Assembly: GCF_014356525.2 (NCBI RefSeq)
Contig: NC_052505.1
Span: forward strand, 3,096,759 to 3,160,758
DNA: 64,000 nt
Reading direction: 5' to 3'
From: Nilaparvata lugens
Taxonomy: Eukaryota; Arthropoda; Insecta; Hemiptera; Delphacidae
Shown here: piece after piece, positions 1 through 10,850 of the stretch
Layout: each line of letters starts with the position of its first letter
How positions within the stretch are numbered: the stretch's first letter is position 1
Made by a program: the position numbers and the translations under genes
Notes under the pieces: model-generated
The model's input: only the letters and a program-made list of their open reading frames with translations
The model's database searches: none
What the model was told of the DNA's origin: nothing

Positions 1-260
1 CTGAAAACCATTCAGTTTGGAAGTTTTGTATCAAATTATGGTGCTGTGTATCAAGTTGAGATGATACAGTTTCATATTGTGGTGATACTGTATCATCTAT
101 GGAAATACCATAGAGAAAAGATAGCATAAGAAGATATCCCATGATCACTGGAAACCATTCAGTTTGGAAGTTTTGTATCAAATTATGGTGTTGAGATGAT
201 CAAGTTGAGATGATACAGTATCATATTGTGTTGATACTGTATCATTAATAATGTAAAGTT
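1..260. repeat. Direct duplication with gatactgtatcat motifs
   Basis: A stretch beginning accattcagtttggaag is present at about 8 and again at about 153, each followed by palindromic gatactgtatcat or near-copies. The 106-145 part (accatagagaaaagatagc) matches the arm of the hairpin MITE at 39448-39728. A related block is at 45780-45965. I take it as remnants of one MITE family. 261-420 is intron with nothing else I recognise. Confidence 0.6.
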
Positions 261-420
261 GACAACAGAACAGCGTGTCAACTGACTTACGGGCCACTCT
301 GTATTTCAAGAACACTCTCTATACTGTCTGACTGATTCTGTTTCAGTTATTCTGCCATATATTATTTCTTGTATTCACAGTATTTTCAACTGTTTATTAA
401 TGTTGATGTTATGTTTGTAG

Positions 421-580
421 ATGCGAGGGAACTGGCGCGACAGAGCTCATACATGGCGTTGCGCGAGGCGGTGGCATCGGCCGATTTGGCGGCAGTGCGC
501 GCCATCATTGCCGACCTGGGTCCCGAGGCAGAACTACTCATCAATATGGCGCCCAGTGGCTCTAACACGCTTCTCTTCAT
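421..580 (+). CDS. Lrrk: Lrrk exon a (first visible exon, ankyrin region)
   Basis: Acceptor tgtttgtag precedes 421 and donor gtcagt starts at 581. The exon begins with the last two bases of a codon and ends with AT, which exon b completes to ATA (Ile). It encodes an alpha-helical stretch, ALREAVASADLAAVRAIIAD, then SGSNTLLF. The last words run straight into IACELGRKD in exon b, giving a normal ankyrin helix. The ATG at 421 is in the wrong frame and is not the start. An in-frame Met (SSYM, 453) could serve as a start only if the acceptor reading is wrong. Confidence 0.75.
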
Positions 581-629
581 GTCAGTACAACACTTATATA
601 ATAGAGAAAATATAGCATAATAAGATATA

Positions 630-1718
630 CAGTCGAACCTCTGTATAACGAAGCTGATTATCCCGAGAGAAAATTCGCTGCAGAGAGGTATTCGTTCGTT
701 ATTAAGAGATTCTGTCAAGAAATCTGTCACGATCCTATGGATCTTATAATATCGTATCACGGCAGTAAATAAATGAATATGGTACATAAAACATATCATC
801 GCGAAAGTAGATAGGGTACCTATTAGGCCAATATTAATATGGAAATTTGAAAATTCATGCTGTTTGGAAAAAACATGTTTTTTGAATATTTATAGAATGT
901 AATAAGTAAGTAAACTCACCAATTTATTTTCAGAAAGCTTGATTTGTACTATTAGTGGAGTTTAATCAAAGTACATACTCTGTAGCAATATTTTTCAACT
1001 CTTTACACTACTATTAGATGGAACGCAAAATACGGTTATTTTGTCAATAACTTCACTATAAATATCAACTTTCCTATTTTTTAATGTTTCAAATTTGAAA
1101 AAGTGAGTAATTTTCGGTTCAATTTTGCATTTGAATGAAAAATCATGTTTAAACGACTCACATCTATTCAAACAAACAGTCAGACATGTCTGGTACACTA
1201 TTTTCCAGTTTTAATCCTTGCCTGATAATTTTGAAAGCCTCTAGAACTTCTTGATCTGACGGATTCTTCTCCTCAGGTTCCGTCACAGCTATCATCATCA
1301 TAGTCAGCTCAAAGAATTGAAATGTGTGACAAAAGCAAGAATGGGGAAGTTTAGTCGTTCACCTGCCTGGTCTACAATAATGAAAAGTTCTTGGAATTCA
1401 ATATCCAGTAACTTGCATTCAATTTCCGACTTGTGTTTCACCCTCTATTAACTGTCTACCGCCCTATCTTCCTCCTACCTGAATTGTCATTATTTTTAGT
1501 CTATTGACCTTTCTGCTGAAACTAAACAATTCCTTGGAAATAACCGTCTGCTTCCAATACACACTACACTTTGTATGTTGAAGTCAAGAGAAAACTTTGT
1601 TGTTGAGAGGTCCGAAATTCTTTACATAGAGGTAAATAAGCAGCTAAAACTCAAAAATGTCATGGGACCAGGTAAAAATTCGTTGTGTAGAGGATTTCGT
1701 TATAGAGAGGTTCGACTG
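630..1718 (-). mobile_element. Pogo/Tigger-like transposon, non-autonomous remnant
   Basis: Terminal inverted repeats CAGTCGAACCTCT...AACGAA at 630 and its complement ending at 1718, flanked by TA on both sides (628-629, 1719-1720), the usual pogo target duplication. On the minus strand about 1150-1320 reads TEPEEKNPSDQEVLEAFK and MSDCLFE before a stop, which looks like the C-terminal tail of a Tigger/jerky-type transposase. The rest of the transposase is gone. The copy at 18566-19705 is the same family, opposite orientation. Confidence 0.8.
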
Positions 1719-1903
1719 TATTTAGAAGATAAATAAGAAGATATCTCATGGTATAGGGCGTTAATGTTTCAAATTTCAAGCAGAGTTTTTGTATACTGAA
1801 GCCCCGATTACTGTCGACTTTAGTAAAGGAGGAAATTCATATGTCTACAGATGGAAATTTGGCCCATTGAGAAATTGCATTTATTCAAATGATGATGAAT
1901 AAT

Positions 1904-3731
1904 AATTGACCGAGCGAAGTGAGGTCTGAGGCTGCGTTTACACCAAAGTTTTAAACAAAATGTTAATAACTTAATCCTTATAGATTCTATTAGATAGAAC
2001 GGAACTTGACAAACACATAAATGTTCATCATGTGTATGATAAGTTATGTTCAATCTAATAGAATCTATGAGGATTAAGTTATTAACATTTTGTTAATAAA
2101 TAACTTTGGTGTAAACGCGGCTTAAGTTTCAAGTCGACGGTTTTGTACCATTTTCTCTTTATGTTTATATGCTTGTATGTTTAAAAAGAGTTCACATTTC
2201 AACTTATTTATTGACATTTCAACTTGAAAATGACCTAAGAAACTAGTCGTTGAACTATTTTAAAGTTTTTTTTTTTAAATAAAGGCTACTACAAGATTTT
2301 TATATTGTTCTTATTAGCTTGTATGTTTATATGATTATATTTTTCGCATTTACGGCGAAACGCGGCAATAGATTTCCATGAAATTTGACAGGTATGTTCC
2401 TTTTTAAATTGCGCGTCGACGTATATACAAGGGTTTTTTGAAATTTTGAAATTTAAGGATAATACAAAAGGAAAAGGAGTCTCCTTCGAACGCCAATATT
2501 ACCGTAAAAATCAGACTATAGAATTATCCAACGTTAGTAGACAGAAGGTTGATCACTCACAGGTGAAAGATTCGAAGTGGTGGGGGGAACGCCAGCGTGA
2601 CGTCACGTGTAGTAAAAAAGTGATAGAGTAACCACACTGAGCATACAGTTTATTCACTGTATCTTCAAATACATCGTCGTTTAATCCCCTCAAGATTGAC
2701 CTAGAATTTGAAAATTCTCCATACTTATAGCGATTGAATCACTGATTCTAATGATGTTGTTAAATATTTCAAGTTCATTTAACTTGTATGAAAAAGTTAA
2801 TAAGCTGGAAAAGCGTTAGTAGACAACGTTATACTATTATAATTTCAGATTAGCCCATAAAAAATCTTGATAAACCAATGCATTGCAATAATCCGATAAA
2901 CCGATCCCAATAGATCCGAAGAATTTCATTCATATAAATGCACTGAACACATGCTGGTATCGAGCACATGTTCTACGAGAATCAAAATATCTCATCCCCG
3001 AAATTCACAAGCTGATTTATAGCCAAACTACAAAATATAAATAGGACCTAGAAGATGAAGAAACCTTAAGGGTTTGAAAGGGAGGTGGGGTTTTTGCTTT
3101 TATATGGCAAAATACTTGTATTATTCAAATGTTTTGATAATTATTATTGTAAAGCAGAAACAGAAATCTTGCATGTCAGAAAATGTTTGTGTTATATAAT
3201 TTGACTATAGGTCACCGTATGATTCTCAAGAATGCGATATTCTGTCTACTCTGTACTACAGCCTACGTCACGACTGCAGTTCCCCCACTCCAATTGCATT
3301 TCAACTAAAATACTATAGATGAGTGACCAACCTTCTGTCTACTAACTTTGAGAATTATCCATCATAAATCAGCTGTCGAGTGAATTATTAATTACATGCA
3401 ATTAATATCTCATTGTAACTTATTAAAAAAAGCAGCTGTCTTGTGGACAATGACGCATGCAATTTTAATAACTAAAAGTAAACATCGTATTTTCTCTCGA
3501 CCTTTCTCTGCTTTCAATTCGGGCTGACCTGTTACCAGTATGTCTTGAAGGAGGTTAGGTTTTGATGTTAGCATTTTTTGATACACCATCCCCAACAGCC
3601 ATTAGCCGTTTTTACACCGATATCTCGCCGACACGACATAATTTACAGGACAGGATTTACTCTGATAGACAGTAGAAGAGGAGGCTGTAGTTTATAATGG
3701 CGCGAGGTCTACTGTTGACAGAACTACTAGT
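1904..3731. mobile_element. Interspersed element with ACTAGTAGTTCTG and GACCGAGCGAAG ends
   Basis: Left end ttgaccgagcgaagtgaggt at 1906, right end gaggtctactgttgacag then aactactagt at 3731. The same pair of ends bounds five other stretches here (7542-7950, 23801-24727, 32622-33533, 33862-34740, 60041-60450). Contains cgcatttacggcgaaacgcg and a nested fold-back MITE (1930-2124). One end is always CTAG followed by T, as in Helitrons, but the other lacks a TC start, so the class is open. No coding capacity seen; the open stretch at 2446-2631 is not credible. Confidence 0.6.
1930..2124. mobile_element. Fold-back MITE, gctgcgtttacaccaaag family
   Basis: Near-perfect inverted repeat: gctgcgtttacaccaaagtt at the left and its complement ending gtaaacgcggctt at the right, with attctattagat/atctaatagaat inner arms. 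A second member is at 29168-29334. Nested inside the 1904-3731 element. Confidence 0.75.
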
Positions 3732-3812
3732 TATTAAATTAATGAAAATCCAAATTGAATGCTGTAAATGTTATATTGGATTTTGTTTGATAATAATTAT
3801 TCATATGCATCT

Positions 3813-3870
3813 TAGTTGGTGGGTAGCCCTTTGCGGGAAAGTCCCACCTCGCTTGAATATATAGGATTGA
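3813..3870 (+). repeat. Fragment of SINE/LINE-like repeat (agtcccacc... motif)
   Basis: Contains gttggtgggtagccc, gggaaagtcccacc, ttgaatatata, matching the fuller copy at 48443-48610. Flanking 3732-3812 shares aatccaaattgaatgctgta with 47575 and 48325. The interval 3871-4130 shows nothing recognisable. Confidence 0.5.
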
Positions 3871-4130
3871 ATTTATTTGCCAAAAATTACTATACTATAA
3901 AAGATTCATCTGATTTTTAAAATTCTCAATTACCAAAGTCCTCATTCGAAATAAATAATCTTTGTACCAATAAGAAGAGAAAATTCTAATGTTTTTTCCA
4001 CTATAAACACCTTGGGTCCCTATTAGACTAGGCAGGAAAGTAATAAATTAAGTACAGTTTGATATCAATGTAAGCAATTAAAACCAAGCGTATTGACGTG
4101 TGTCAACGATTAAAACGTGTGTATTCAATC

Positions 4131-4440
4131 AGTAAGTCAGTTGAATGACTAATATTTGTCTGATGATAAATGTGGTCTTCTAAATGTACTTAATTGTAAA
4201 ATTGTTTGATAATAAATAATGTCGCCTTCTAAATGTTCTTAATTTTAAAATTGTTTAATTGGAGTAGGATATGTTGTTATAATATTTAATGATAGATTTT
4301 TAATTGGATAATTATAGACATATGTCCAATAATAAATGTCGCCTTCTAAAATGCTTGAAACTTTAAAAATTGCTGGATTGGAATATGATTTATTGCTATA
4401 ATTCAATGATAGGTTCTTCATAATTGAAGAATTATACATA
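4131..4440. repeat. Minisatellite of about 120 bp, left part
   Basis: Units contain gataataaatgtcgccttct, ttaattttaaaattg and attcaatgatag. Units start near 4160, 4205 and 4325; another unit lies at 7325-7440. The array was split by insertion of the LINE at about 4441-7325. Confidence 0.65.
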
Positions 4441-4861
4441 TGTATAAGAAGCAAAATATACGGAATAAGAAGCAAAATATTAGCATTGATCTCCCACTAG
4501 ATGAATTAAATGATTATTTTGTTGAACCCATCAACCCAACTACCCCTATTAATAATGAGGAGATAGCACAAAACCAATTAATCAACCAGTTTCTTCATGT
4601 CCTTCCAGATGAACCATTCTTTTTCTCATATGTTTACCCGGCAGAAGTATCTCATATTATCCTCAACGCAAATAAAAACGCTAAAGGGGTGGATGGTATT
4701 CCAATTCTTTTCTACAAAAAGCTACTTCCCATTCTGCTTCCCACAATCACCCACATCTTTAACTTTTCTCTGCAGTCAAGTGTTTTTCCTGACTTATGGA
4801 AGTGTTCATTATATATATATATATATATGCATATGCATACATAGGCCAAAATTATAAAAAA

Positions 4862-5630
4862 AAAACATAATTTTAAACTTAATATTTCAAATACTAATAG
4901 AATTTTAGAACGTTCTGGAGCCACTGACACGCATCTTCTCCAGCATCATGGAGGGCCGACAGCCCTCCATGATAGGAGTATTGTGGACACTCAGATATAA
5001 GGTGGTTCATTGATTGGATTTGTCCACATTGGCACAGAGGATCAGATGTGTATCCCCATGCTGTCATCAGCTCAGCACACCTTCCCACCTGCGTCCTGAA
5101 CCGGTTAAGGCCACACCACTCTCTACGTCTCAGCTGGGTGCCAGGAACAATGTCATTTGGGTCATCCACAAGGCCTTTGTTCCTGACCTCTCCCTGCAAC
5201 CATCTCAGTCTCCATAACTCCCTTGCACTTCTAATTTCCTCTTGCTCGTCAAGTCTCAAGTATCTTCTTGACTTGAGGCGCCTTGGTGGAGGGTTAGCCA
5301 AATCTCTTGAGACTGGGAGATCCTCATGAATGTGTTGTAACTGGGAAATGAACTTGTTCTTCTTCTCCAACCTTCTGAGATCTGGAGGCATGATGTTACT
5401 GAGCACAGGCAACCACTCAGTCTCTGTTGGTCTCAATGTCCCCACTAATCTTCCTCATAGTTTCATTGAAAACTGTATCAATTTTCTCAACATGTCTGCT
5501 GCGAGCCCAGACAGAAGAGCAGTACTCCCCTGTGCTGTACAGAAGTGCAAGACTTGATGTTCGAAGGGCATTCATGTCACAACCCCAGGTTGTTCCCGCA
5601 AGTTTGCTGATGATGAAGTGTTCATTGATT
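4862..5630 (-). mobile_element. Antisense LINE fragment inserted in the first LINE
   Basis: Minus-strand open frame 5445-4894 (183 aa) plus readable upstream text to about 5628 (LYSTGEYCSSVWARSRHV, VFNETMRKISG). C-terminal end carries RRREWCGLNRFRTQVGRC, GYTSDPLCQCGQIQSMNHLI, SECP, the Cys-rich tail found after the RT in some non-LTR elements. 5'-truncated. It interrupts the host LINE after the WKCS codons, beside a (TA)n run at 4808-4828. Confidence 0.75.
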
Positions 5631-5951
5631 AAAACCTATCCCTAAAACTAAAAATGCATCAGCTCCCAATGATTTCAATATTCTCTGTTCGATATCCAAA
5701 GCACATGAGAAGATAGTTCATAGGCAGGTGGTTGAATATCTGTCTCGTTTCAATTTCTTTGCCAAGTTTCAATCTGGATTCAGACCTCAATCTGGATTAA
5801 GATAACTGATGACATTCGGGCTGCACTGGACAAGAAGTTGACTGCTGGTACTCTTTTGTTACAGTTTGATTTCAGCAATGCTTTCGATAATGTGAATCAT
5901 CTCATACTGTTGGAAAAGTTGAAAAATCAATGAAATTTTTCTCTTTCTACA

Positions 5952-6992
5952 TTGGCATGGTTCAAATCTTACCTGGTGGGTCGATCTCAGGCTGTGGTGG
6001 GGACATCTGGTGACGTCTCCTCTTGGCGTATTATCAATCAAGGAGTCCCACAAGGCTCGCTGTTAGGTCCTCTTCTATGTTCAATTTATATTAATAATGC
6101 TCCAATGATTCTCAACAATACCTCTTATCATCTATTTGCTGACGACCTGATAATTTATTCACATTTTCAAAAATCGCAGTTGACACATGTCATTGATCAA
6201 GTGAACAACGATATAGCATTGCTTGTTGAGTGGACTTCTGCTCATAGGTTGATGCTTAACCCTTCAAAAACCCGAAGTATTGTCATTGGACATCCTGGGC
6301 TGTTGAACCAATTGGACGTCACTAGTGCACCTCCAGTGACCATAAATGATACTAATATTCCTTACTGTTCCAGTGTCAGAGTACTTGGCTTATTAATTGA
6401 TTGCTCATTGAGCTGGCGAGAACAAGTTACTCATGTTTGTAATAAGGTTTTTGGAGGAATGCATCAACTTAAAAGGATAAGAAGATTTCTGCCCAGTGCT
6501 GTTCGCACTACCCTAGTCATGTCCTTGATAATGCCATTCTTTGATTATTGCTGCATCCCTTATAACGACATAACAAATGAGTTAAATGGTCGGCTCCAAC
6601 GCTCATTGAACTATGCAGTCAGGTTCATATTTGATGCTAGGCGTTTCTCGCGAATCACTCCATTCTTCATGGAGTTGGGTTGGCTCAAATTGGATAAGCG
6701 TAGACAGTATTTTCTTCTTTGTCAAGTATATAAAATTCTGGTCATGATGGAGGTCCCTACTTATCTTGCAGATGATTCCATCCATCTTGTTGATGTCAAT
6801 CCAGATCGCAACACGAGATCTCATTTGTATACCTTGCAGATTCCTATTCATCGCACTGCAAGATACAATTCTTCGTTTGTGGTCACTGCTGCAAGACTTT
6901 GGAATGCTATTCCTGAACATGTCATTTTTTCTGTTTCACTAAGCGTTTTCAAGATTACACTTTTCAAATTACTTTTGGAGGGCAACGAGTAG
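5952..6992 (+). pseudogene. Reverse transcriptase, C-terminal 346 codons of the LINE
   Basis: Open from 5952 to 6992. Holds the GVPQGSLLGPLL palm motif, the FADD catalytic box, a LIDCSLSWREQV thumb motif (VLGLLIDCSLSWREQV), and the typical insect LINE tail (RLWNAIPEHVIF, FKITLFKLLL). No intact upstream part remains in frame because of a stop near 5932, so the enzyme cannot be complete. Confidence 0.8.
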
Positions 6993-7324
6993 TTTTTTTC
7001 TCTCTACAGTATTTTATATAAATTTTTTTCGAGTTGGGTTTTCTTTGAGCGCGAGCGCGCGTGTGTGTGTGTATGTATATCTGTTGAGAAAATTTGAGTT
7101 ATTTCATTTACTTAGTATTGATAGAATACTATTCTGTAAACAAATAGGTTCTACTCTTTGTTTCTAAAAGCTATGTACACTCATCTACATATTCATTTTC
7201 TGTTCTGAATATGTTAATTGTTCATTTTTTCCATTGTAATATTATAATGTAGTGCTAGTATGCAATGGGTCTTGAAAGACCTGGCAATACATTGTCAATT
7301 GTGATAAACAATCAATAAAGAATC

Positions 7325-7445
7325 AATATGTCTGATAATAAATGTCGCCTTCTAAAATGCTCTTAATTTTAAAACTTTTAGATTGGAGAGGATTTGTTAT
7401 AATTTAAGGATAGATCTTTCATAATTGAAGTATTTGTCTTCTGTG
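7325..7445. repeat. Minisatellite unit right of the LINE
   Basis: Continues the array of 4131-4440: gataataaatgtcgccttct, ttaattttaaaac, cataattgaag. Its presence on both sides marks the LINE insertion point. 7446-7541 holds nothing recognised. Confidence 0.6.
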
Positions 7446-7541
7446 TAGACTATGTCTCTAATAGATAATAGAAATGTTTTTTATTCCTCTTACAACTCAA
7501 ACTTTATGTTTGTTTTAAATTTTTTAGTGTAGCCTATTAAT

Positions 7542-7950
7542 ACTAGTAGTTCTGTGAACAGTAGACCTCACGCAGTATTCTCATCCTGATTGAAACTATA
7601 GACCTTAGGAAATACAGCAATAGACTGGCTTCTCCACACATCTGTATAATCACTTGTCAGCTGATTTATGATGAATAATTCTATAGTCTGATTTTTACTC
7701 TAATATTGGCGTATGAAGGAGGCTCCGTTCTCCTTTTATATTATCCTTGAAATGCAAATTTCCAAAAACCTTGTATATACGTCGACGCGCAATTAAAAAA
7801 GGAGCATACCTGTCAAATTTCATTAAAATCTATTACCGCGTTTCGCCGTAAATGCGCAACATATAAACATTTAAACATTTAAACATTTAAACATTAAGAG
7901 AAATGCCAAACCGTCGACTTGAATCTTAGACCTCACTTCGCTCGGTCAAT
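7542..7950. mobile_element. Element with ACTAGTAGTTCTG and GACCGAGCGAAG ends (409 bp)
   Basis: Left end actagtagttctgtgaacag, right end cctcacttcgctcggtcaat. Inside are tatacgtcgacgcgcaatta and gtttcgccgtaaatgcg, the reverse complement of the 2340-2440 stretch. Almost the same length and text as 60041-60450, so these two are one short subfamily. Confidence 0.7.
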
Positions 7951-8046
7951 AAACGAATTCTATTTTTGTTTTTATTATATTTTAAATGCTCAAGAAGATA
8001 GTATTTTAAATTAAGTAATCATCTTTTATCTTGCTCTTTTATTTTA

Positions 8047-8267
8047 CTAGTAGGTAACCCGTGCTCCGCAAGGGTTTCATTGAAAACTTGACCTACTGGA
8101 ATCTTGAAGAATTTAAAATAGGCCTATAACCATCCTCGGTAAATTAAGAATCTATATGCAAAATTCCAAGTTAATCAGTCCAGTAGTTCAGACGTGATGA
8201 TGCGTCATTCGTGAATTTCCTATCCCTTTCGTGTATAAGCTAGTCCTTTCCTTTATTACATTATAGA
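8047..8267 (-). mobile_element. Short non-autonomous Helitron (221 bp)
   Basis: On the minus strand it starts TCTATAATG at 8267 and ends CTAG at 8047, with host A before and T after, the Helitron A|T target. The 3' end has a hairpin made by acccgtgctccgcaagggt. Related copies: 15781-16007 and 60870-61520. Confidence 0.65.
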
Positions 8268-8405
8268 TATTTATTATACTTCGTACTACGTGTAACCTTA
8301 TCTAAATTTGGGAGAGAAATAGCTCAAGGCTACCTTATTTTTCTCTCCTCATCCTTTTTGATGATGTACTTTTTTTATGAATCAATAAAGAATAAAGAAT
8401 CAATA
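8268..8405 (+). repeat. LINE 3' UTR tail with GGAGAGAAA/TTTCTCTCC stem-loop
   Basis: Stem ggagagaaa (8311) pairs with tttctctcc (ending 8348), followed by gatgatgtac and an aataaagaataaagaatcaa tail. The same layout recurs at 51965-52035 (antisense), 47430-47540 and 52290-52400. No coding part remains. Confidence 0.6.
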
Positions 8406-8485
8406 GAACTTCTTTGACAAGTTTCAGATCCCCTGTTCAGGTGGGCAGTGGATGCTTATTAATCTAATCTAATTGGCATTTGCAG

Positions 8486-8630
8486 AGCATGCGAGCTTGG
8501 TCGTAAGGACATTGCAAAGCTGCTATTGGACTCAGAAGCGGATGGCAGAATTCATCCCATCACTAGGTATTCGCCTCTCTATATAGCTTGCTTCAAGGGA
8601 CGCAAAGATGTTGCTGACATTCTGCTCAAG
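8486..8630 (+). CDS. Lrrk: Lrrk exon b (two ankyrin repeats)
   Basis: Acceptor catttgcag ends at 8485 and donor gtgagt starts at 8631. Encodes ACELGRKDIAKLLLDSEADG and then SPLYIACFKGRKDVADILLK, two textbook ankyrin inner/outer helix pairs (xxLxxACxxGRxDVAxxLL). One base of a split codon at the left, phase 0 at the right. The 145-nt length fits the 160-nt exon a and the in-phase exon c. Confidence 0.9.
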
Positions 8631-8767
8631 GTGAGTTATTGGGAAATTAATAAATTATACATAAAATGATTGCAAACCAAAATCAGAGAGCAGAAGTAGC
8701 AAGACTAAGGCAAGAAGTATCTACTCACAGTCTGTGCATCTAAAGGTGCGTACATAAAAGAAGACAC

Positions 8768-9004
8768 TTTAAAGTTTGTAATATAAATTAAAACAGGAGA
8801 CACAAGACATAAATAGATTGAAAACTTACATTAGAAATGGGGGAAATTTCCGGAAACTGAGTTTCCTTCCTCAACCGAGCAGACTCTGCTCTGAAGGAAA
8901 CTCAGTTTCCGAAAATTTCCCCCATTTCTGATGTAAGTTTTCAAGTGTTTTCAATCTATTTATGTCTTGTGTCTCCTGTTTTAATTTATATTACAAACTT
9001 TAAA
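8768..9004. mobile_element. Long hairpin MITE (237 bp)
   Basis: Arms of roughly 100 bp: tttaaagtttgtaatataaa at the left is repeated inverted as ttatattacaaactttaaa at the right, with gggggaaatttccggaaact/gaaaatttccccc inside and a short loop at about 8880-8895. It sits against the next MITE (9003). 8631-8767 is plain intron. Confidence 0.8.
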
Positions 9005-9152
9005 GGTGCGTACAGATATACGCGCCGCGAACATGAGAAATTCACTTTTCAGCTGACTATATATGTATTTTTACAGAAACGGTAAAAAGCTTGGCATCAG
9101 CTGATTAAAAGTGAATTGCTCATGTTCGCGGCGCGTAAATCTGTACGCACCT
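9003..9152. mobile_element. Fold-back MITE, aggtgcgtacagat family
   Basis: TIRs aggtgcgtacagatatacgc and its complement ending tctgtacgcacct; inner arms cgcgccgcgaacatgag and ctcatgttcgcggcgcg, then agctgat motifs. Full copy also at 50677-50842, half copy at 51262-51350; the outer 13 bp recur at 19930-20128 and 36594. Confidence 0.8.
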
Positions 9153-9830
9153 AAAAATTTGAAACTCCCTCGAATACTATAAGGGATTTTCCTTTATTTA
9201 ATAAAAACAGTGTAATAATAATCAGTAAAGTACTGAGTGTAAGACAACTCTACATCCAGGCTATCATCACGCGAATGAGGAGAGACAACGAACACATAAG
9301 ACTGGCAGATCATAACCATCAAACAAGGCAGAGAAACACCCATTCAATAGTACCAAGGATGAACACTACATTTGGGCAAAGAAACTACATATATTTGGGA
9401 CCAAAAATTTACAATTCAATACCAAGTTACATTAGGGCAGAATTCAATAGACACAGGTTCAAGAAAAGTTTATTTTCCTGGTTGGTTGATATTGGGGTGG
9501 AAAATTGTGAAAATTTAGTTTTAGACTGTAAATATTTAAACTATTTATTCTTCATTCTTCTCTTTACTGTTTTTCATTTTTCTAAAATAACCTTTCTTAT
9601 TATTATCCTTAGAATATTAATATTTATCTACCAATTTTATAATTTTGTTTGTATTATAAATTTTTACTAATTTTGTTATAAAAAACTTTAATCCTATATC
9701 AGTGAATGAAGTTTGTAAATAGTAATTATAACACGCAATAAGCAACTAATTACTTATACCCCAACACATATAATTTATAGTGGGGTATATATTTATTCAT
9801 TGAAGTTATCATTTATTCATTGTTGAAACA
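9153..9830 (+). pseudogene. 5'-truncated LINE, 3' end
   Basis: Open frame 9275-9670 reads IITRMRRDNEHIRL, RQRNTHSIVPRMNTTFGQRN, LGPKIYNSIPSYIRAEF, FKKSLFSWL, the typical C-terminal tail after the RT of insect LINEs. The 3' UTR is AT-rich. 9831-10226 shows nothing definite. Confidence 0.65.
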
Positions 9831-10226
9831 CCGCTGATTTATGTAGTTACATGACAATACTATTAATCAATATTCTAATGTTCCATTCAATCTTCATTGT
9901 AATTAATAAGTTTTCATAATATGTGAAATTTGTTGCATAATTAGCTGTTGTTCTGTAATTTATTGTAGATTCGTGTATAGACCGGAATGTATAGTGACTT
10001 ACTTGAATAAATTTGAATTTTGAATAATCATAATTCTGTTTTAAGCAATTCATTGTGGGCATTTTTACAGCGTGGCAAAGCGCCTTCTTGGGAGGGAAAG
10101 CAATTATATAATTGGTTCAAAACGTATTCACTCTCAAAATTACATGATGGTCATGTTTATAAAATATTTTAAAGAATATTCTGAGCTAATAACACTTTGG
10201 TTGTCCAGTAAAATGTAACAAACTTT

Positions 10227-10742
10227 TATAGTGAGGTCGACATTAAGTGGCAGTGGAGGAAGATAGGAGAACAGCGTTGTCAATTCTCTGCCTTGCCACT
10301 GCCTTCTACAGAGGATATCTGATGTAATTTCAACTGTTAATTCTTGTTCACGATAATCAATTATATTTTGTAGACAATATATTTTATTCGTCAATAAAAT
10401 ATATTTTTTATGATCTATTGATGAATTTCCATGATTGAGATTAAATAGTTGTCAACCAATTATATTTCCACATTAATAATAAAACAGATCTGGCAACATT
10501 GCAGATCTATAAAAGAGCATAGAGCTACCTGTTTTGTTGAATGATAGACAAGGATAGCAACACCCTGTTAATCAAATACTGCCATGATAACGTGGACCTC
10601 ACTAATAGTACGTTGTAAATAATTCACTATGTACGTTGCGTAGTTAGAAAAGGATAGAGCTATCTGTTTTGTCGAATGATAGACAAGGATAGCAACACCA
10701 ATGTTGATAAAATACTGCCATTATAACGTGGACCTCACTATA
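10227..10742. mobile_element. MITE, tatagtgaggtccacg family, with duplicated right end
   Basis: Left TIR tatagtgaggtcgacat (10227), right end ctgccatgataacgtggacc ending 10604. The last 100 bp (tagagctatctgttttgtcg to cgtggacctcactatag) are repeated at 10640-10742. Other copies: 16443, 38791-39295, 45116-45656, fragments at 12362, 51490-51610, 53640 and 56044-56209. Confidence 0.7.
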
Positions 10743-10850
10743 GTATGTTGTAAATGGTTCACTGTGTTAGTTGCGTAGCTAGAAAGGAATAGAGCTTTCT
10801 TCTTCGACTCCTTTATGTTTTTTGAATACTGTAATTGTTATTTCGCGTAT

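Larger units (their letters stand above)
4440..7325 (+). mobile_element. LINE (non-LTR retrotransposon), 5'-truncated, split and broken
   Basis: Reverse transcriptase text on the plus strand: KGVDGIPILFYKKLLP (about 4687), QFDFSNAFDNVNH (about 5863, catalytic Asp), GVPQGSLLGPLL (6040), HLFADDLIIY (6130, FADD box), then thumb and C-terminal parts to a stop at 6992, then a 3' UTR ending near aataaagaatcaa at 7330. Jockey/CR1-like by its text. Breaks: inserted DNA at 4806-5630, frameshift/stop near 5800 and a TGA near 5932. It lies inside the minisatellite seen on both sides. Confidence 0.82.

Noticed and set aside
421..615. ORF starting at ATG 421 (MRGNWRDRAH)
   Set aside because: Wrong frame; the ankyrin frame and splice phases use the codon register one base earlier.
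386..799. Minus-strand ORF of 137 aa over exon a
   Set aside because: It is the antisense shadow of the ankyrin exon and reads into a pogo TIR.
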